From Cycas panzhihuaensis (lineage: Eukaryota; Cycadophyta), in contig CM041465.1 in the NCBI GenBank assembly GCA_023213395.1, forward strand, positions 171,499,741 through 171,563,740: DNA of 64,000 nt, read 5' to 3'. A program made the translations under genes and the position numbers. The notes under the pieces were generated by a model that was given only the letters and a program-made list of their open reading frames with translations, made no database searches and had not been told where the DNA came from. This document shows, in pieces, positions 11,469-23,059 of the stretch (position 1 is the first letter of the stretch; each line of letters starts with the position of its first letter).

Positions 11469-12326
11469 TGATCCCAAAAGAGCTTAGTTGGTGAAGGAGT
11501 CAATTATCAACCTTTTCTCCCTGAGATCCTGGGAGTTAGTGTAGAAATCTCAATAACATCAAAACAATAATGAGCCCATGAAAGGAAATTCTACACCAAA
11601 TCATTTATTCTTGACATTGATCCAAACGTATGAGGAGTAGTACTTTTATTAAACTATGAAAATCTCCATTTAATGGTGGAGAAATCAACTAGCAAAAGAA
11701 TGGTAAAATTACAAGGAATAAATGATATAATTATACCATAAGGGGGACTCCAACCCTCCAAAATACTTCTCCAAGGATGCTTCCCAAGTCAAGTCTCCAA
11801 GAACCACCTCTCAAACCTATAGTAGGGCTCAATTTATAGAAAGAAACCAAAATTGCATGTTTAACAAGTGGCAATCATGCAAGTATAACCACTAACCACT
11901 AGAATGCATGTTGTCCAAGTGGCCTTCATGCAATTCTTAAAATTTGTAGCTTGTAACTAACCTTAACAGACTCCAATTCATCTCAAATTTGGTACACGTA
12001 TAGGAATATATGTCTCCTCCACTTCCTCAAAATTTTAGCTCATTTAGATGTTATTTGACTGTATTTTTATTCATTTAATAATAATATATATTTGCTATTT
12101 TTTTTTCAGCTAGTTGTGGGATTAATTTTATGCAAAACAAGGCTTGAACTCTAATCAAATGATATTTTTTGAACCCCACCTTTTGTACACATCTAGTGGG
12201 ATGTGTCTTCTACCTTTATACAAAATTTCATATAATTTTTATACCATTTTTCCATATCTCTTTCAGTTATTCCAATGCCTAGCATTTTCTGCATCCTGTA
12301 AACATATGGTAGATCCTCCTGGATCA
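11469..12326 (-). repeat. Gypsy 3' LTR
   Basis: 858 bases, TGATCC...GGATCA. Compared by eye over the first 175 bases with the partner LTR there are about nine differences, mostly transitions. Confidence 0.93.
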
Positions 12327-12342
12327 TGGCTCCCCCTTCCTT
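12327..12342 (-). other. Gypsy polypurine tract
   Basis: Read on the minus strand, AAGGAAGGGGGAGCCA abuts the 3' LTR, the expected primer for plus-strand DNA synthesis. Confidence 0.8.
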
Positions 12343-13730
12343 GGAAAATAGCCAACTCCTATTTGGATTAGAATTAGAGATGGGGGAAGTGTTGTTCTCC
12401 TGGTTGCCTACTAAACCACTTGGCCTTACTAGGCAATTGCCCTGCTACTCCAATCCTAAAAGATTCATGTATCTTATGTCTTGTTTTGGTAGATTTTCTC
12501 TCAAAGATACAATCTTCCTTGAGAGGCTCCTCACTTTCCAAATATAAATCATCAACTGAAGGTAAAGTGAACTAGTCCTATTCCTCATCTAGCATGGAGG
12601 GCTCAAATAGTTTTAAGTATTCAGCATTTACTACTGAATATATTTGCATATAAGGTGGAAGATCAAGTTAGAAAGCATTGCCACCTACTTTTCTCAAAAT
12701 CTTGAATGGTCCATAACTTATAGGTTTGAGTTTCTTACCTTCTCCTTTTAACCTCTCCTTGCTTAAGTATAACCATACTAAATCTCCTTCTTGAAAAGTA
12801 CACTCTCGCCTATGCTTGTCATGTCTTTCCTTGTACTTTTGTTGAGTCCTTAGAAGTTGATCATGTACTTCTTTGTGGACTCTCTGGATCTTCTCCAAGT
12901 ATCTTAAAGCCTTGTCATGCTCCTCCTTCTCTTTAACGGATCCTTCCTTAGCTTGCATGGAAAACTCTAAGTCAAATGGACTTTGAGGTAAGTATCCCAA
13001 AAAAACTTCAAAAGATACTTTAGAGTGTGATGCATGCATTACTCTATTAAATGCAAATTGTAGAAAAGCCAATGATTCATCCCAAGTCTTTGGATGCTTA
13101 GAATTGTATCCCCTCAATAAATGTACCAAAGTTCTATTCACTACTTTGGTTTGTCCATCTGTTTGAGGATGGAAACTTGTACTCCTCTTCAATTTGGTAT
13201 CCATCATCTCCCATCGTGACTTCCAAAATGATAAAAGGAATTGAGTGTCCTGATTTGAAATGATGGAAGAAGGTAAGCCAAAATTCTTCCATACATGCTC
13301 AAAGAATAACTCAGCTACTCATGTACCTGTGATTGTCTTCTTACAAGGTATTAGACATATCATTTTATTGAACCTATCTACAACAGCAAAGAGAGAATCA
13401 TGTCCCTTCCTAGTCATGGGAAGTCCCCCTAAGAAATCAATGGAGATACTTTCCCAAGGTCTAGTGGAAATAGGAAGTGGTGTATACAATCCTAATTTTC
13501 TAGAAGAAGGCTTAGAAGTATTACACATCACACATCCTTTTACATATTTTTTTACATCATTTTGCATTTCTGGCCATACAACATATCTTCTCAAGTTTGC
13601 TAAAGTCTTCTTCATACCAAAGTGACCAGATACTTTAGAAGTATGGGCTTCTCTAAGCCACTTGATCTTGTCTCCTTTTGATGGAACATAGAGCTACTCC
13701 CCTTTGAAAAGTAGACCATCCTTCCAAGCA
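12343..13730 (-). pseudogene. Gypsy integrase with catalytic substitutions
   Basis: Integrase of the Gypsy element. The zinc-binding HHCC module lies at about 13510-13660 (H...H, then GCVMCNTSK). The core follows with ISIDFLGGLP, holding the first catalytic aspartate. The second aspartate block reads SNQDTQF at about 13235, where families have SDxDxxF, so aspartate is replaced by asparagine. The third block reads DGQTKVVNRTL at about 13150, with lysine in place of the catalytic glutamate (one G-to-A change). The C-terminal part (12668-12950) has the usual GDLVWLYL and YGPFKILRKVG blocks. A frame disruption occurs at about 13208-13318. The enzyme would be dead even without the stops. Confidence 0.88.
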
Positions 13731-14035
13731 AGTCAAGGTCTTCCTTTCACTAAGTTCTCTAATTCTTCCTTCAAAGCTTCATCTTCATGGTACAAGTCTT
13801 TGTACTCTTCATGATGCATTGGCTCCACCTCTTTTCTGAGTAAGTATGACCTCCAATGCTTGCATGCTTGATGAAGTGCGAACATTTCTCAATCATATGT
13901 TGGGTAGTTCTTCACTTGAGGGGTGAAGACTTCCGAATGGTAAGTAATAGGCTTCCTATCTTGAATAAGGACAACTCCCATCGCATTTCCACTTGCATCA
14001 GCTTCTACTTCAAAAGGCCTTTACAAATCTGGCAT
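13731..14035 (-). pseudogene. Gypsy RNase H, internally deleted
   Basis: Begins PDLQRPFEVEADASG, with the first catalytic aspartate in the DAS motif, then KPITYHSEVF and a stop before the E-x-x-A-L block. After KHWRSYLL the sequence jumps within a few residues to material normally lying well downstream, with no T/V-D-H-x-x-L block. I infer an internal deletion of the second half of the RNase H domain. Confidence 0.75.
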
Positions 14036-15016
14036 TGCCAAAACTGGTGCTTCACAAATTTTCTTCTTTAAAATAAGAAAAGCTTCTTCCTCCTTGGAAC
14101 CCCAAGTAAACTTTTTACTAGATTTTGTCAATCCATGTAGAGGTGTTGCAACCTGTGAGAAATGAAGAATAAACTTTCTTAAGTATTGACAAGCTCCTAA
14201 AAAACTTCTCACCTCTGTGATGTTTATTGGCTTAAGCCATTTGAGGATGGCTTGAGTCTTGAGTGGATCGATGCTCAACTTTCCTCCTCCAACCACAAAG
14301 CCTAAGAAGATCAAGTTCTCCTTGCCAAATTCACACTTCTTCACATTAAGCTTCAAATGACGCTTAGCCATAGTTTTTAAAACTTCTTCTATGTGCTGCA
14401 AATGTTCCTTCCATATGTTGTTGAAAATCAAAATGTCATCAAGATAGACAATAATAAAATTATCTAAGTAAGGCCTTAACATTTCATTCATTAGCCTCAT
14501 AAATGTTGTAGGAGCATTACACAATCTGAAAGGCATAACCATCCATTCAAAGAGTCCTTGCTTTGTCTTGAAGGCCGTCTTCCATGTGTCCTCCTCCTTG
14601 ACCCTAACTTGGTGATAAGCACTTTTCAAATCCAATTTAGTAAAATAACAAACATGCTGAATTTGATCAAGCAAATCATCTATGCGAGGCAAAGGGTAGC
14701 GATTTTTAATTATAATTTTATTCAAAGCATGAAAGTCTATACACATTCTCCATCCTCCATCCTTCTTAGGCACCAAGGCAATTGGTGACCCATAAGATAA
14801 ACATGAAGGTCTTATGACCCCTTGATTAAGCAACTCCTCAACTTGCCTCTTTATCTCATTATTCTCTATAATGGAGTGCCTATACAAAGCAACATTAGGC
14901 AATGGTGCATCTCCTACAAGAGTGATTTCATGCTCTATCTTTCTCTTTGGTGGTAGCCCATCAACATGTTGAAATAGAATATCATACCTTGTCTTTAACT
15001 CCTCAATTTGTTGCAT
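14021..15016 (-). pseudogene. Gypsy reverse transcriptase
   Basis: A 331-codon open frame. It shows the standard RT blocks in order: LNQGVIRPSCLSYGSPIALV, KKDGGWRMCIDFHALN, YPLPRIDDLLDQ, FTKLDLKSAYHQVR, WMVMPFRLCNAPTTF (glycine of the usual PFGL is arginine) and the catalytic YLDD at about 14440. Connection sequence with FLGFVVGGGKLSIDP and LGACQYLRKFI follows. It copies element RNA into DNA in the particle. The frame is open over its whole length, though upstream protease and downstream RNase H are broken. The chosen left and right limits are the stops. Confidence 0.9.
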
Positions 15017-15930
15017 TTATTTAGGTGATATAAGAAGAGTGTGAGTAGAAGGACCTTCTTCATCTCCTGGCTCTTCTTTTCTCCTTACCATTAAGATGAC
15101 GAATTTACCATATGCATTGATCATTCTTTTTGCTTGAGTAGCTGAAATTAATGCTATCTTATTTAAGTGCTTCTTTATGGCCTTTATGATGAAGCCCTTG
15201 TTATCCTTCATCAACCGATACTTTCTCTCCCTTTGATAGAAGAGTGCATCTCAATCCCACAAGTAGGGACTCCCAAGCACAATATGGCATACATCTAATG
15301 GCACCACATCATATATTACTTCATTAACAAAATCATTAGTGATGGAAAATTTAAGTGTACATTGCTTTGATATTTGCATTTCCACATCTTTATGGATCCA
15401 ACCAAGAGGATATGGGTGAGGGTGAGGAGTAGTTACCAACCCAATGCTCTTTACCAAACTTTCTGAGATCAAATTCTTTTGGCTCCCCAGATCTATAATG
15501 GCACCAATAATACTATTTCCTACTTGAAGCTTCAAGTGAAATAGTTCCTCCCTTGTAGCATCATCTTCATAATTTGTAAGTAGAGTAACCTTCTCTTCTT
15601 CTCCTTCACTTTGAATCTCCACCTTAGAAAGTAGTGCTTTCCCTTTTTCCTTCTTTCTTAATTCCATATCCTTGATATGCTTTGGCTTTAGCTCTGGATG
15701 CAACTTCCAACACTTTGTTGTAATATGACCACTAATATCATAATGCTCACAATAGTTAGAACTTTTAATAAAATTAGTTCTTTTCTTCTTTCCTTCTTGC
15801 CTTTTAAATGAGTGCAATTTAGGATTCTTTTCATACTTATTAGAAGTAAAAGTAGAATCTTTAGACATAAATGTAGATTTCTTGCTTTTACTTTCTATTG
15901 CCATAGCCATTCTACTTGCTTCTCCAATGG
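15017..15930 (-). pseudogene. Gypsy zinc knuckle and protease
   Basis: The open stretch 15251-15910 starts with basic Lys/Ser-rich sequence. A knuckle follows, CEHYDISGHITTKC, where the expected second cysteine is tyrosine or displaced. The protease follows with AIIDLGSQKNLIS, equivalent to the DSGS active site, with leucine replacing serine. It ends at LDVCHIVLGSPYLWD, a typical Gypsy protease C-terminus. The piece 15017-15214 links it to RT and has a Lys-rich segment. A stop separates them. Confidence 0.82.
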
Positions 15931-16651
15931 ATTAGACCTTAAAAAGCCTTAGTTCCTTCCTTATGTATTCATGTAATCCTCCAATGAATTTCATAAGAGT
16001 GACATATTCATCCATATTAATACCAAGTAGCATGCCATGCCTAAAAAATAAAGAAGCATAGTCTTGGACACTTACACCTCTCCCTTGGCATAAATATTGC
16101 CAAGTGACCCATTGGTCTTCCTCATGACCTATGGGGTAGAATTGCTTCTTTATTATTTTCTTAAAATCCATCCATGAAAAAGAAGATACATCATGAGTCT
16201 TCAAATATGTATTCCACTATGCCAATGCACGTTTACACAACTTGAGCCTAGCAAATGAAAGATTTTGAGCATTTCTATAAGTATAAATTGTGCAGTAGGT
16301 TTCAAGTTGATCCAACTAATGGTCCAACTTTTCAGCATTCACCTCTCCATCATAAGTTGGAATATCCAACTTTGCCTCCACCTTGAAGGGTTGATGAGAT
16401 GAAGTACCCTTGCTTTCTTCAAAAGAGTGCTTTAAGGTCTCCTCCTCTTCCTCTTTATGGTTGTGGTCATATGTGGATCCTCCTTCAACTTCCTTCTCTT
16501 TGCCTTTTCCCTTGACTAGAGGTAGAAGTTGGGTGATCATTTTCATCAAGGCTTCTACATTCTTCTCAAGCTTTTCAAATCTAATTTCTCCATCTTCTTT
16601 TTCAGCCATGGTGCTTGGATTCTTTCTTTGTCTTCTTGGTGATTGTAACAC
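15931..16651 (-). pseudogene. Gypsy gag
   Basis: The frame opens at 16651 or, more plausibly, at the internal ATG at about 16609 giving MAEKEDGEIRFEKLEKNVE. It is acidic and Lys-rich. The retrotransposon gag core follows: LDIPTYDGEVNAEKLDH, then WNTYLKTHDVSSFSWMDFKK (16190) and LRLFKV (15932). One in-frame stop lies after LDH and another after FKV. Gag would form the virus-like particle. Confidence 0.82.
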
Positions 16652-16721
16652 AAGAAAGTCTTCACCTTTCTCTTTTTATCCTTTCCTTATTTGTACCATT
16701 CAATTCCCTACAACAAAGATC

Positions 16722-16738
16722 ACAGGCTCTGATACCAA
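16722..16738 (-). other. Gypsy primer binding site
   Basis: The minus strand reads TTGGTATCAGAGCCTG a few bases after the LTR end, the tRNA-Met-type primer site. Confidence 0.85.
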
Positions 16739-16742
16739 AATA

Positions 16743-17599
16743 TGATCCCAAAAGAGCTTAGTTGGTGAAGAAGTCAATTATCAACCTTTTCTCCCTGAGA
16801 TCTTGGGAGTTAGTGTAGAAATCTCAATAACATCAAAATAACAATGATCCCATGAAAGGAAATTCTACACCAAATCATTTATTCTTGATATTGATCTAAA
16901 ATATGAGGAGTAGTACTTTTATTAAACTATGAAAATCTCCATTTAAAGGTGGAGAAATCAACTAGCAAAAGAATGGTAAAATTACAAGGAATAAATGATA
17001 CAATTATACCATAAGGGGGACTCCAACCCTCTAAAATGCTTTTCCAAGGATGCTTCCCAAGTCAAGTCTCCAAGAACCACCTCTCTAACCTGTAGTAGGG
17101 CTCAATTTATAGAAAGAAACCAAAATTACATGTTTAACAAGTAGCAATCATGCAAGTATAACCACTAACCACTAGAATGCATGTTGTCCAAGTGGCCTTC
17201 ATGTAATTCTTAAAATTTGTGGCTTATAACTGACCTTAACAGACTTCAATTTAGCTCAAATTTGGTACACATATAGGAACACATGTCTCCTCCACTTTCT
17301 CAAAATTTTAACTCATTTGGATGTCATTTGGATATATTTTTATTCATTTAATGATAATATGTATTTGCTATTTTTTTTTCTACTAGTTGTGGGATTAATT
17401 TTATGAAAAACAAGGCTTGAACTCTAATCAAATAATATTTTCTGAACTCTGCCTTTTGTACACATCTAGTGGGATATGTATTCTACCTTTACACAAAATT
17501 TCATATAATTTTGATACCATTTGGCCATATCTCTTTCAGTTATGCCAATGCCTAGCATTTTCTGCATCCTATAAACATATGGTAGATCCTCTTGGATCA
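16743..17599 (-). repeat. Gypsy 5' LTR
   Basis: 857 bases, partner of 11469-12326, with the same terminal bases. The TSD AGTTT follows at 17600. Confidence 0.93.
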
Positions 17600-17604
17600 A
17601 GTTT

Positions 17605-18454
17605 AGTCACCAGGGAACTACTAAAAGAGAATAGCCTCTTAAGATTCAAGTTGCCCACCCATTTAGGTTGGAAGATTTTATTCCAGTCCACCAAATGAAT
17701 TCTATCATTTTCCTCCACTCTGGACCAAAGAAACTGCTTTTGAATGGATTCTAATATGGGCGTAACCTTAAACGAGATCCTTAAGACTGACATTATATAA
17801 ACTAGGATGCTTTGAAGAGAAGCAGTAACCAATTGTAACTTACCAACCTGGCTTAGGAGAGAACCTTTCTAGTTAGTCAACTTTCCTTGCATCCTATCGA
17901 TTATGGGGTTCTATAACCCCCTTGACATCTTCCTTATAAATAGGGGCATACCTAAATAGGTGGTTGGGAGTTTATGAATAGGCATCTTAAGAATTTTATT
18001 GATTCTCTTTTGGACCCTTTCCTTTATTTGTACAAGAAAAAAATTACTTTTATTTAGGTTTATCTGTTGATTTCTAGCTTTCTTAAACTTTTCTAGGCCC
18101 TCTTTGATCATCCGAACTTCCTTTAAGGAAGCCTTACTGATGAAAATATTATCATCAACAAATTGATGATGAACTACATTTTTAACTCCCGAGGTAGGCC
18201 TGATCCTAATAACTAGCCCCACTCTCCTTGCCATCTCCATTCCTGTACCCAGTAGCTCAGGAAAAACTATGAAGAGGTAAGGGTATATAGGATCTCCTTG
18301 TCTCAACCCTTTAAATTTAGTGAAGAAACTTGTTGATGTACCATTCACAAGAACTAAGTACTATGGATTTGTTATACATATCTTTATCTAGTCTCTCTAT
18401 TTCTCTTTAAAACCAAAAGCTTTTAAACATTCTAGCAAATAGTCCTATGAGGCC
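17605..18454 (-). pseudogene. LINE ORF2 reverse transcriptase, C-terminal half
   Basis: In LINE order: MNGTSTSFFTKFKGLRQGDP (18290-18348) with the G-L-R-Q-G-D-P block of L1 reverse transcriptases, then HHQFVDDNIFIS at about 18170, the catalytic F-A-D-D with valine for alanine. Further on come YLGMPL at about 17945 and, after a break, the thumb-like LVYIMSVLRISFKVTPILES and FLWSR (17569-17832). The solo LTR on the right separates it from the N-terminal half; the Gypsy element on the left separates it from the RNase H part. Confidence 0.88.
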
Positions 18455-21225
18455 TGGATGTACGTCTATGGGATAATCACTAAGCTCGGTAGGAGTGAAA
18501 ATGGTCGATGGTGATATCAAAGGTGTGGGCAAAAACCTACAAGCGAAGAAAGTATCACGCAGGGCACCCCCTACGCCGGAGCACAAGTTTGGGACCTGCG
18601 GATGATACCCAACTACCTTGAAGTGGCCCTCAATCTAGGAAAAAGAGAGGGAATACAAGGAGGGTAGCCTAGATAGACTCAAGAGGAAGGTCCTCCCACC
18701 CTTGTAGGCTAGAAGGGTAGAAGAGTAATCCTCAAAGGTTTCCCTATGATGGAGGGAAATAGATGTGGACAAGGTAGGCGAGAGCCTATAATGTAACCGG
18801 GTTCCTCTTGGTTATTTGACCAAGAAAATAAGGCCAAGAGGAAGGGGGAGAGAAAAGGAGAGAGAGACAACTAGACCAAAGTTTCCTTTAACGATTTAAA
18901 GAGCAAACGAAAAAGGAAAAGGGAATAGGTGTCACACATGCAAGTAAGCAATATCAAACAGAATGAACTGAAAGGGTAAGTTAGGCTTTGTAGGAAAAGG
19001 AAAGAGAAGAGTAAGTTTCCTATAATGTCCTTTTCCTATAAGGGGTTGAGTATATGACATGCAAGCATACAAGTACAAACAAATGCTACCATTTACCTTT
19101 TTACTTTTATATGACCTACTTAGCTAGAACATAGATTCCAAATAAAAGTAAGAAAGGGAAATGGGGGTTAAAGGAAGGATGTGCGTACCTGGAAGAAGTA
19201 GCGGCCGATGGGAGGCCTCACCCATGCGCAACACACATCCTTGCATCAATCCACGAATGTGTAACCAAGTCTTGACGTGAACGATGGGGGCTTCCTTACT
19301 TTCCCCTTTGTGAAAAGAAAGTGGAATAGAGAAAGTAAAAGAAAAGGAAAAAAAATGGTAGATCTTACCTGGATCCAGATGTTTTATACCTTTGCGAGAG
19401 CACTATACCAACCTGCACATGCACCGGCTTATCCCTTCCAAGAAGGGGCTGCAAAAGACAAGCTATATATATGAAAGTATATGTGTAATGTTTGTGTTAA
19501 AATATTAGGAGAAACAACTGCTGTAGAAAGCTCCAAAATCCTCTCTCAAGCAAGCATGTAAATCAAGCCAAACGAAGAGAAGGGAAGCCTCAGGATGGCT
19601 AACCCTCCACTGGGTTCTCCACACAACTCTCTAGCATAACAAGATGAGGGTAAAGGTAACTAAGGACAGCCAAGAGACATAAGGAAAAAAGTGATAAAGC
19701 GTTGGGAAAATATCCAAGGTGCGGAGTTGCTATGGGAAGTAATCTGGTGCATAAACCCTTGCCAATGTTATCAAGGGGTACCCAATAATACAAGGGACAC
19801 TACAAGGGTCCAATCAAGAGGTGTGTAGGCCTAGAACTAGCACAACAAGGGGCTACATATGTTGATAATCCATCGCAGGCCTAGGGCTCACTAACTCCTA
19901 ATTATCTTAAGAGGAGCATGGAGCAAGAGAAGAGAAGGTGGGAAGGGGATTACCCTTGGAGAGTAGGACTGAGTGGGGGGCTTCCCCGCCTTGCTCCCTT
20001 CACCCAACCTTTTGGTTCTTCTCCTACTGCTCCCTTTAGGAAAACTAGCGGAGGGAAGGTAGAGACCCGGAAGCAACAAGCCAAACTCAATGAAAAACAA
20101 GCTTTTCCACGGTCAAACCTGAAGGAAACAGGCAAACAAATCAAGAAATGGGTCCAATATGGAGATAACTTACCATAAATCTAGAGAAAAGGGTTTGGAG
20201 GACCTGTTGGGCTGATATAGGGCAAGTCTACCCCTGCAACCAGTGAAGAAGAGGATCCCTGGAAGGGTTTGCAGGAGGAATCCCAAGAGACAGCTGAAAG
20301 AGACACTTGCTGGGTGAGTTAGAGAAGAACAACACCAAGATTTGCTTGATAACACCTGGAGAGAGGCTTCCCACCATGGAAGAAGGTTGTTGCAGATAGA
20401 TCCTGGCCTAGAGTTGAAGGAAATGTAGGCCTACAAGTGCACCTATAGCAGGAAGAGAAGAAGAGCAGAAGTTGTAGTAGGGAACGGTTGTCTTGAAGAG
20501 CAAAAAATGATCTAAGAGACCTCAAAATGATGAGGGTTTTGATACTTATACCCATCTTAGCCCTAAGTAAGCGAATAGGGTGCGAATAGTGCTGAGGCGG
20601 ATGTGAAGCCATATGGCAATTCTGCAGGAAATATGAGAATTGCCACGACAGTTTTAAAAAATAACTGACAACAATTGCATCGCGGTAAACTTCGCGGTAC
20701 CGCTAAGTTTACAGCAGTGCATGACCAGAAATCCAGAATGGAAAAACTTTGGGTTCCGAGAGCCTTAGGAGGTGATGTGGTAGGCTTGGGAGGGGTTGGA
20801 CCTCCTGTCTAGGTGGCTGAGACAGTCTAGAATGCACTTGGACAAAGGCGAGTAGAGCATCAATGAGCAAAGGTCCCAGAAATGAGGTGTTAGGAGCTCA
20901 AAGTCGAGGCATGAATGAGTCATACAAACTGAAGGGAACTTGAGGCAGTGTGGAGACAGTGCGGAGGGTGGTATAGTGCCATGGGGATGCCTAATTTGCG
21001 AAAAGGTAGGTCTTATTGGGTTGTCATAGGCTCACAATACGACAATCGGCATGATCAGGCAACAAATGCAAAGTGATCATACAAGTGAAGCAGACAATCA
21101 TGCAATGAGGCAATACTTCTATCAACCTTTCCAATGAAATAGTGCAAGTGAAAAGGAAGAAGAATACTTGAGCCTACCTGAGTCGACCTATCTGTATCCA
21201 TTCCCAGTAACCAGGAAACAAGGCC
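18450..21225 (-). mobile_element. Solo LTR of a Tat-type Gypsy element, TSD AGGCC
   Basis: A 2,766-bp LTR (18455-21220) with minus-strand ends TGTTTCCTGG...TACATCCA. It is flanked by the perfect duplication AGGCC (18450-18454 and 21221-21225). It is homologous over its length to the LTRs of elements D and E; the E 5' LTR is 2,767 bases. It splits LINE ORF2 between the FDRA block and the rest of RT. The internal region was lost, presumably by exchange between two LTRs. Open frames inside, such as those at 19.3-20.6 kb, are non-coding LTR sequence. Confidence 0.93.
20535..20582 (-). promoter_or_regulatory. Putative LTR promoter block, degenerate copy
   Basis: A TATA-like stretch (GATACTTATACCCAT, plus strand, 20541-20555) lies next to CCCTAAGTAAGCGAATAGGG (20561-20580). 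The latter is the degenerate counterpart of the CCCTAATC/GATTAGGG palindrome in the other Tat-type LTRs. Confidence 0.4.
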
Positions 21226-23007
21226 CTATCGAAAGCTTTAGATAGATCAATTTTAATTATCATACTTGGCTCTTCGCTCTAGTGAGCTGAGTGAACTATT
21301 TTATGGATGATGATTATACCATCTATGATTTTCCTTCCCTTCACAAATCCATCTTGGTTAGGGTAAATAATCCCAGAGAGGATTTCCTTGAGTCTATTGC
21401 CCGAAACCTTAGTTATAATTTTGCATTTTACATTACACAAACTAATCGACCGAAAATCCTCCATTCTGCACGCTTCCTCCTTCTTCAAGATCAACATAAG
21501 GAAAGTGGCTTACCACTCTCCTAACATCTTCCTATTGTTATAAAATTGCTCCATCACCTTCATCATGTCATCCTTAATTATATCCTAATATTCCTAGAAA
21601 AAACCCAGGGGAAAACCATCTGACCTAGGCATTTTTTCCTTCTTCATGTGAAAGACTGACCTTTTTAATCCTCTATAGTAAAAGGGACTATTAGCAATTT
21701 GTTATGCTCCTCATTAACCAAATTAGGAATGACATTTATGAACTCCTTTCTTACCACTTCATCCTGGTAACCTGGCTTAGTAAGCATCTCTTTGAAATAA
21801 CCTATTGCAATTATTTTTATTTGTCCTCTACACTAATTTCATGTCCTTCTCTATTATGCAACTTATTTATCCTTTTACTGGCTTTATGCTTCATAGCCAT
21901 CATATAAAAAAAAATTGTATTTATATCCTCTTCAGCCAATTAGAGAGCCCTAGATTTTTACCTCCAGTGAATCTCCTCCTTCACTAATACATCCTCCAAG
22001 TTATTAATGAGGCCTCTTTCCATTTGGTCTAATACTTAGGACCTACCTTCTTATTGGATCCTTTCCTCAACTATTTTCAACTCCTTATCTAGATGTTTCT
22101 TAATTTTAAAAATGTTTCCATGGACTTCTTTGTTCCACTCTTTTACTTTTCTTTCTGTCTAATCCAATTTCTTCAAAAATCTATACATGGCACATCCTAT
22201 TATTGGGACTTTCTACCATTTTTTAATCAAATCCCTCAGATTTGGGTGTCTTGTCCATATCATTTCAAACCTGAAAGGTGACCTCACATGCTTGCTAGAA
22301 TCACTAAAATCCAACAAGAGAGGAGAGTGGTCAGACATCATCTCCAGGAGAGCTTTCAACTAAATGTTATTGTAACAGCTAGCCCATTTATAATTGATTA
22401 GCATTCTATCTAATCTCACCTAAATATGATGGCTCCCTATCCTTCTATTTGTCCAAGTATATTTAGCTCCTCTGGGAGGGATATCCATCAGCCTACATTC
22501 CTATAGAAAGGAACCCAAATCTAGTATATAGTGCAACCATTCTTCCTTACCTCCTTTCTTCTCACCAAGGGATAGTTCCATATTAAAATCTCATACGATC
22601 ATCCATGGCCCATCCCACTCTTTGTGCTCCTTTAGAATCTTTTCCTAAAGTAAGCTCCTTCCTTCTGCTTGGGTAGGAGCATAAATATTTGTGGCCAGCC
22701 ATCTAACATTAGTCCTTCTACATATGAATTGCACAGAGATGTAATGCTTATTTAACCCAAAGAGCTCCCCAATCCACTCCTTTGGGTTCCATATAACTAC
22801 CAATCTACCTAACCCTAGTTGACCATCCACAGTTAGCATCTTTGCCTTCCTCTAAACTTTATCCTTAACTATTACTTTGTTTTCCTCTAATAACTTGGTT
22901 TCTTATAAAAATAGAATATCTTGTTTTAGGTTCATGCAAAGGTCCTTCGTAACTCTTTACTTGGAGGAAGCATTTATCCCTCTAATATTCAAAGAGAGGA
23001 GCTTCAT
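21226..23007 (-). pseudogene. LINE ORF2 endonuclease and N-terminal reverse transcriptase
   Basis: ORF2 starts at the ATG 23007-23005 with MKLLSLNIRGINASSK, the typical start of plant L1 endonucleases. Further blocks are NIYAPTQAEG (22680), TWTNRRIG (about 22455) and SDHSPLLLDF (about 22330), which holds the catalytic histidine. RT begins with KKEEACRMEDFRSISLCNV and NQDGFVKGRKIIDGI (21279-21497), then IKIDLSKAFDRA just before the solo LTR at 21225. The APE-like endonuclease nicks target DNA and RT primes there. Many in-frame stops and several frameshifts. Confidence 0.88.
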
Positions 23008-23059
23008 CTCTTCCTCCTGCTCCTCTAACTTTCACCTCCTTCTTCCTTTAGGGGCTCCC

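Larger units (their letters stand above)
11464..17604 (-). mobile_element. Complete-length Ty3/Gypsy element with TSD AGTTT
   Basis: A minus-strand LTR retrotransposon bounded by direct repeats 11469-12326 and 16743-17599, both TGATCC...GGATCA. It is flanked by the five-base duplication AGTTT (11464-11468 and 17600-17604). In element order: 5' LTR, primer site, gag, protease, RT, RNase H, integrase, polypurine tract, 3' LTR, which is the Gypsy order. It interrupts LINE ORF2 between the RT thumb and the zf-RVT region. Most frames are long with scattered stops, so it is younger than the LINE. Lineage within Gypsy was not fixed: no chromodomain was read after the integrase. Confidence 0.93.

Noticed and set aside
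19277-20612. Several open frames with Leu/Ser-rich, signal-peptide-like sequence
   Set aside because: They lie inside the solo LTR and are not preserved at protein level in the homologous D and E LTRs.
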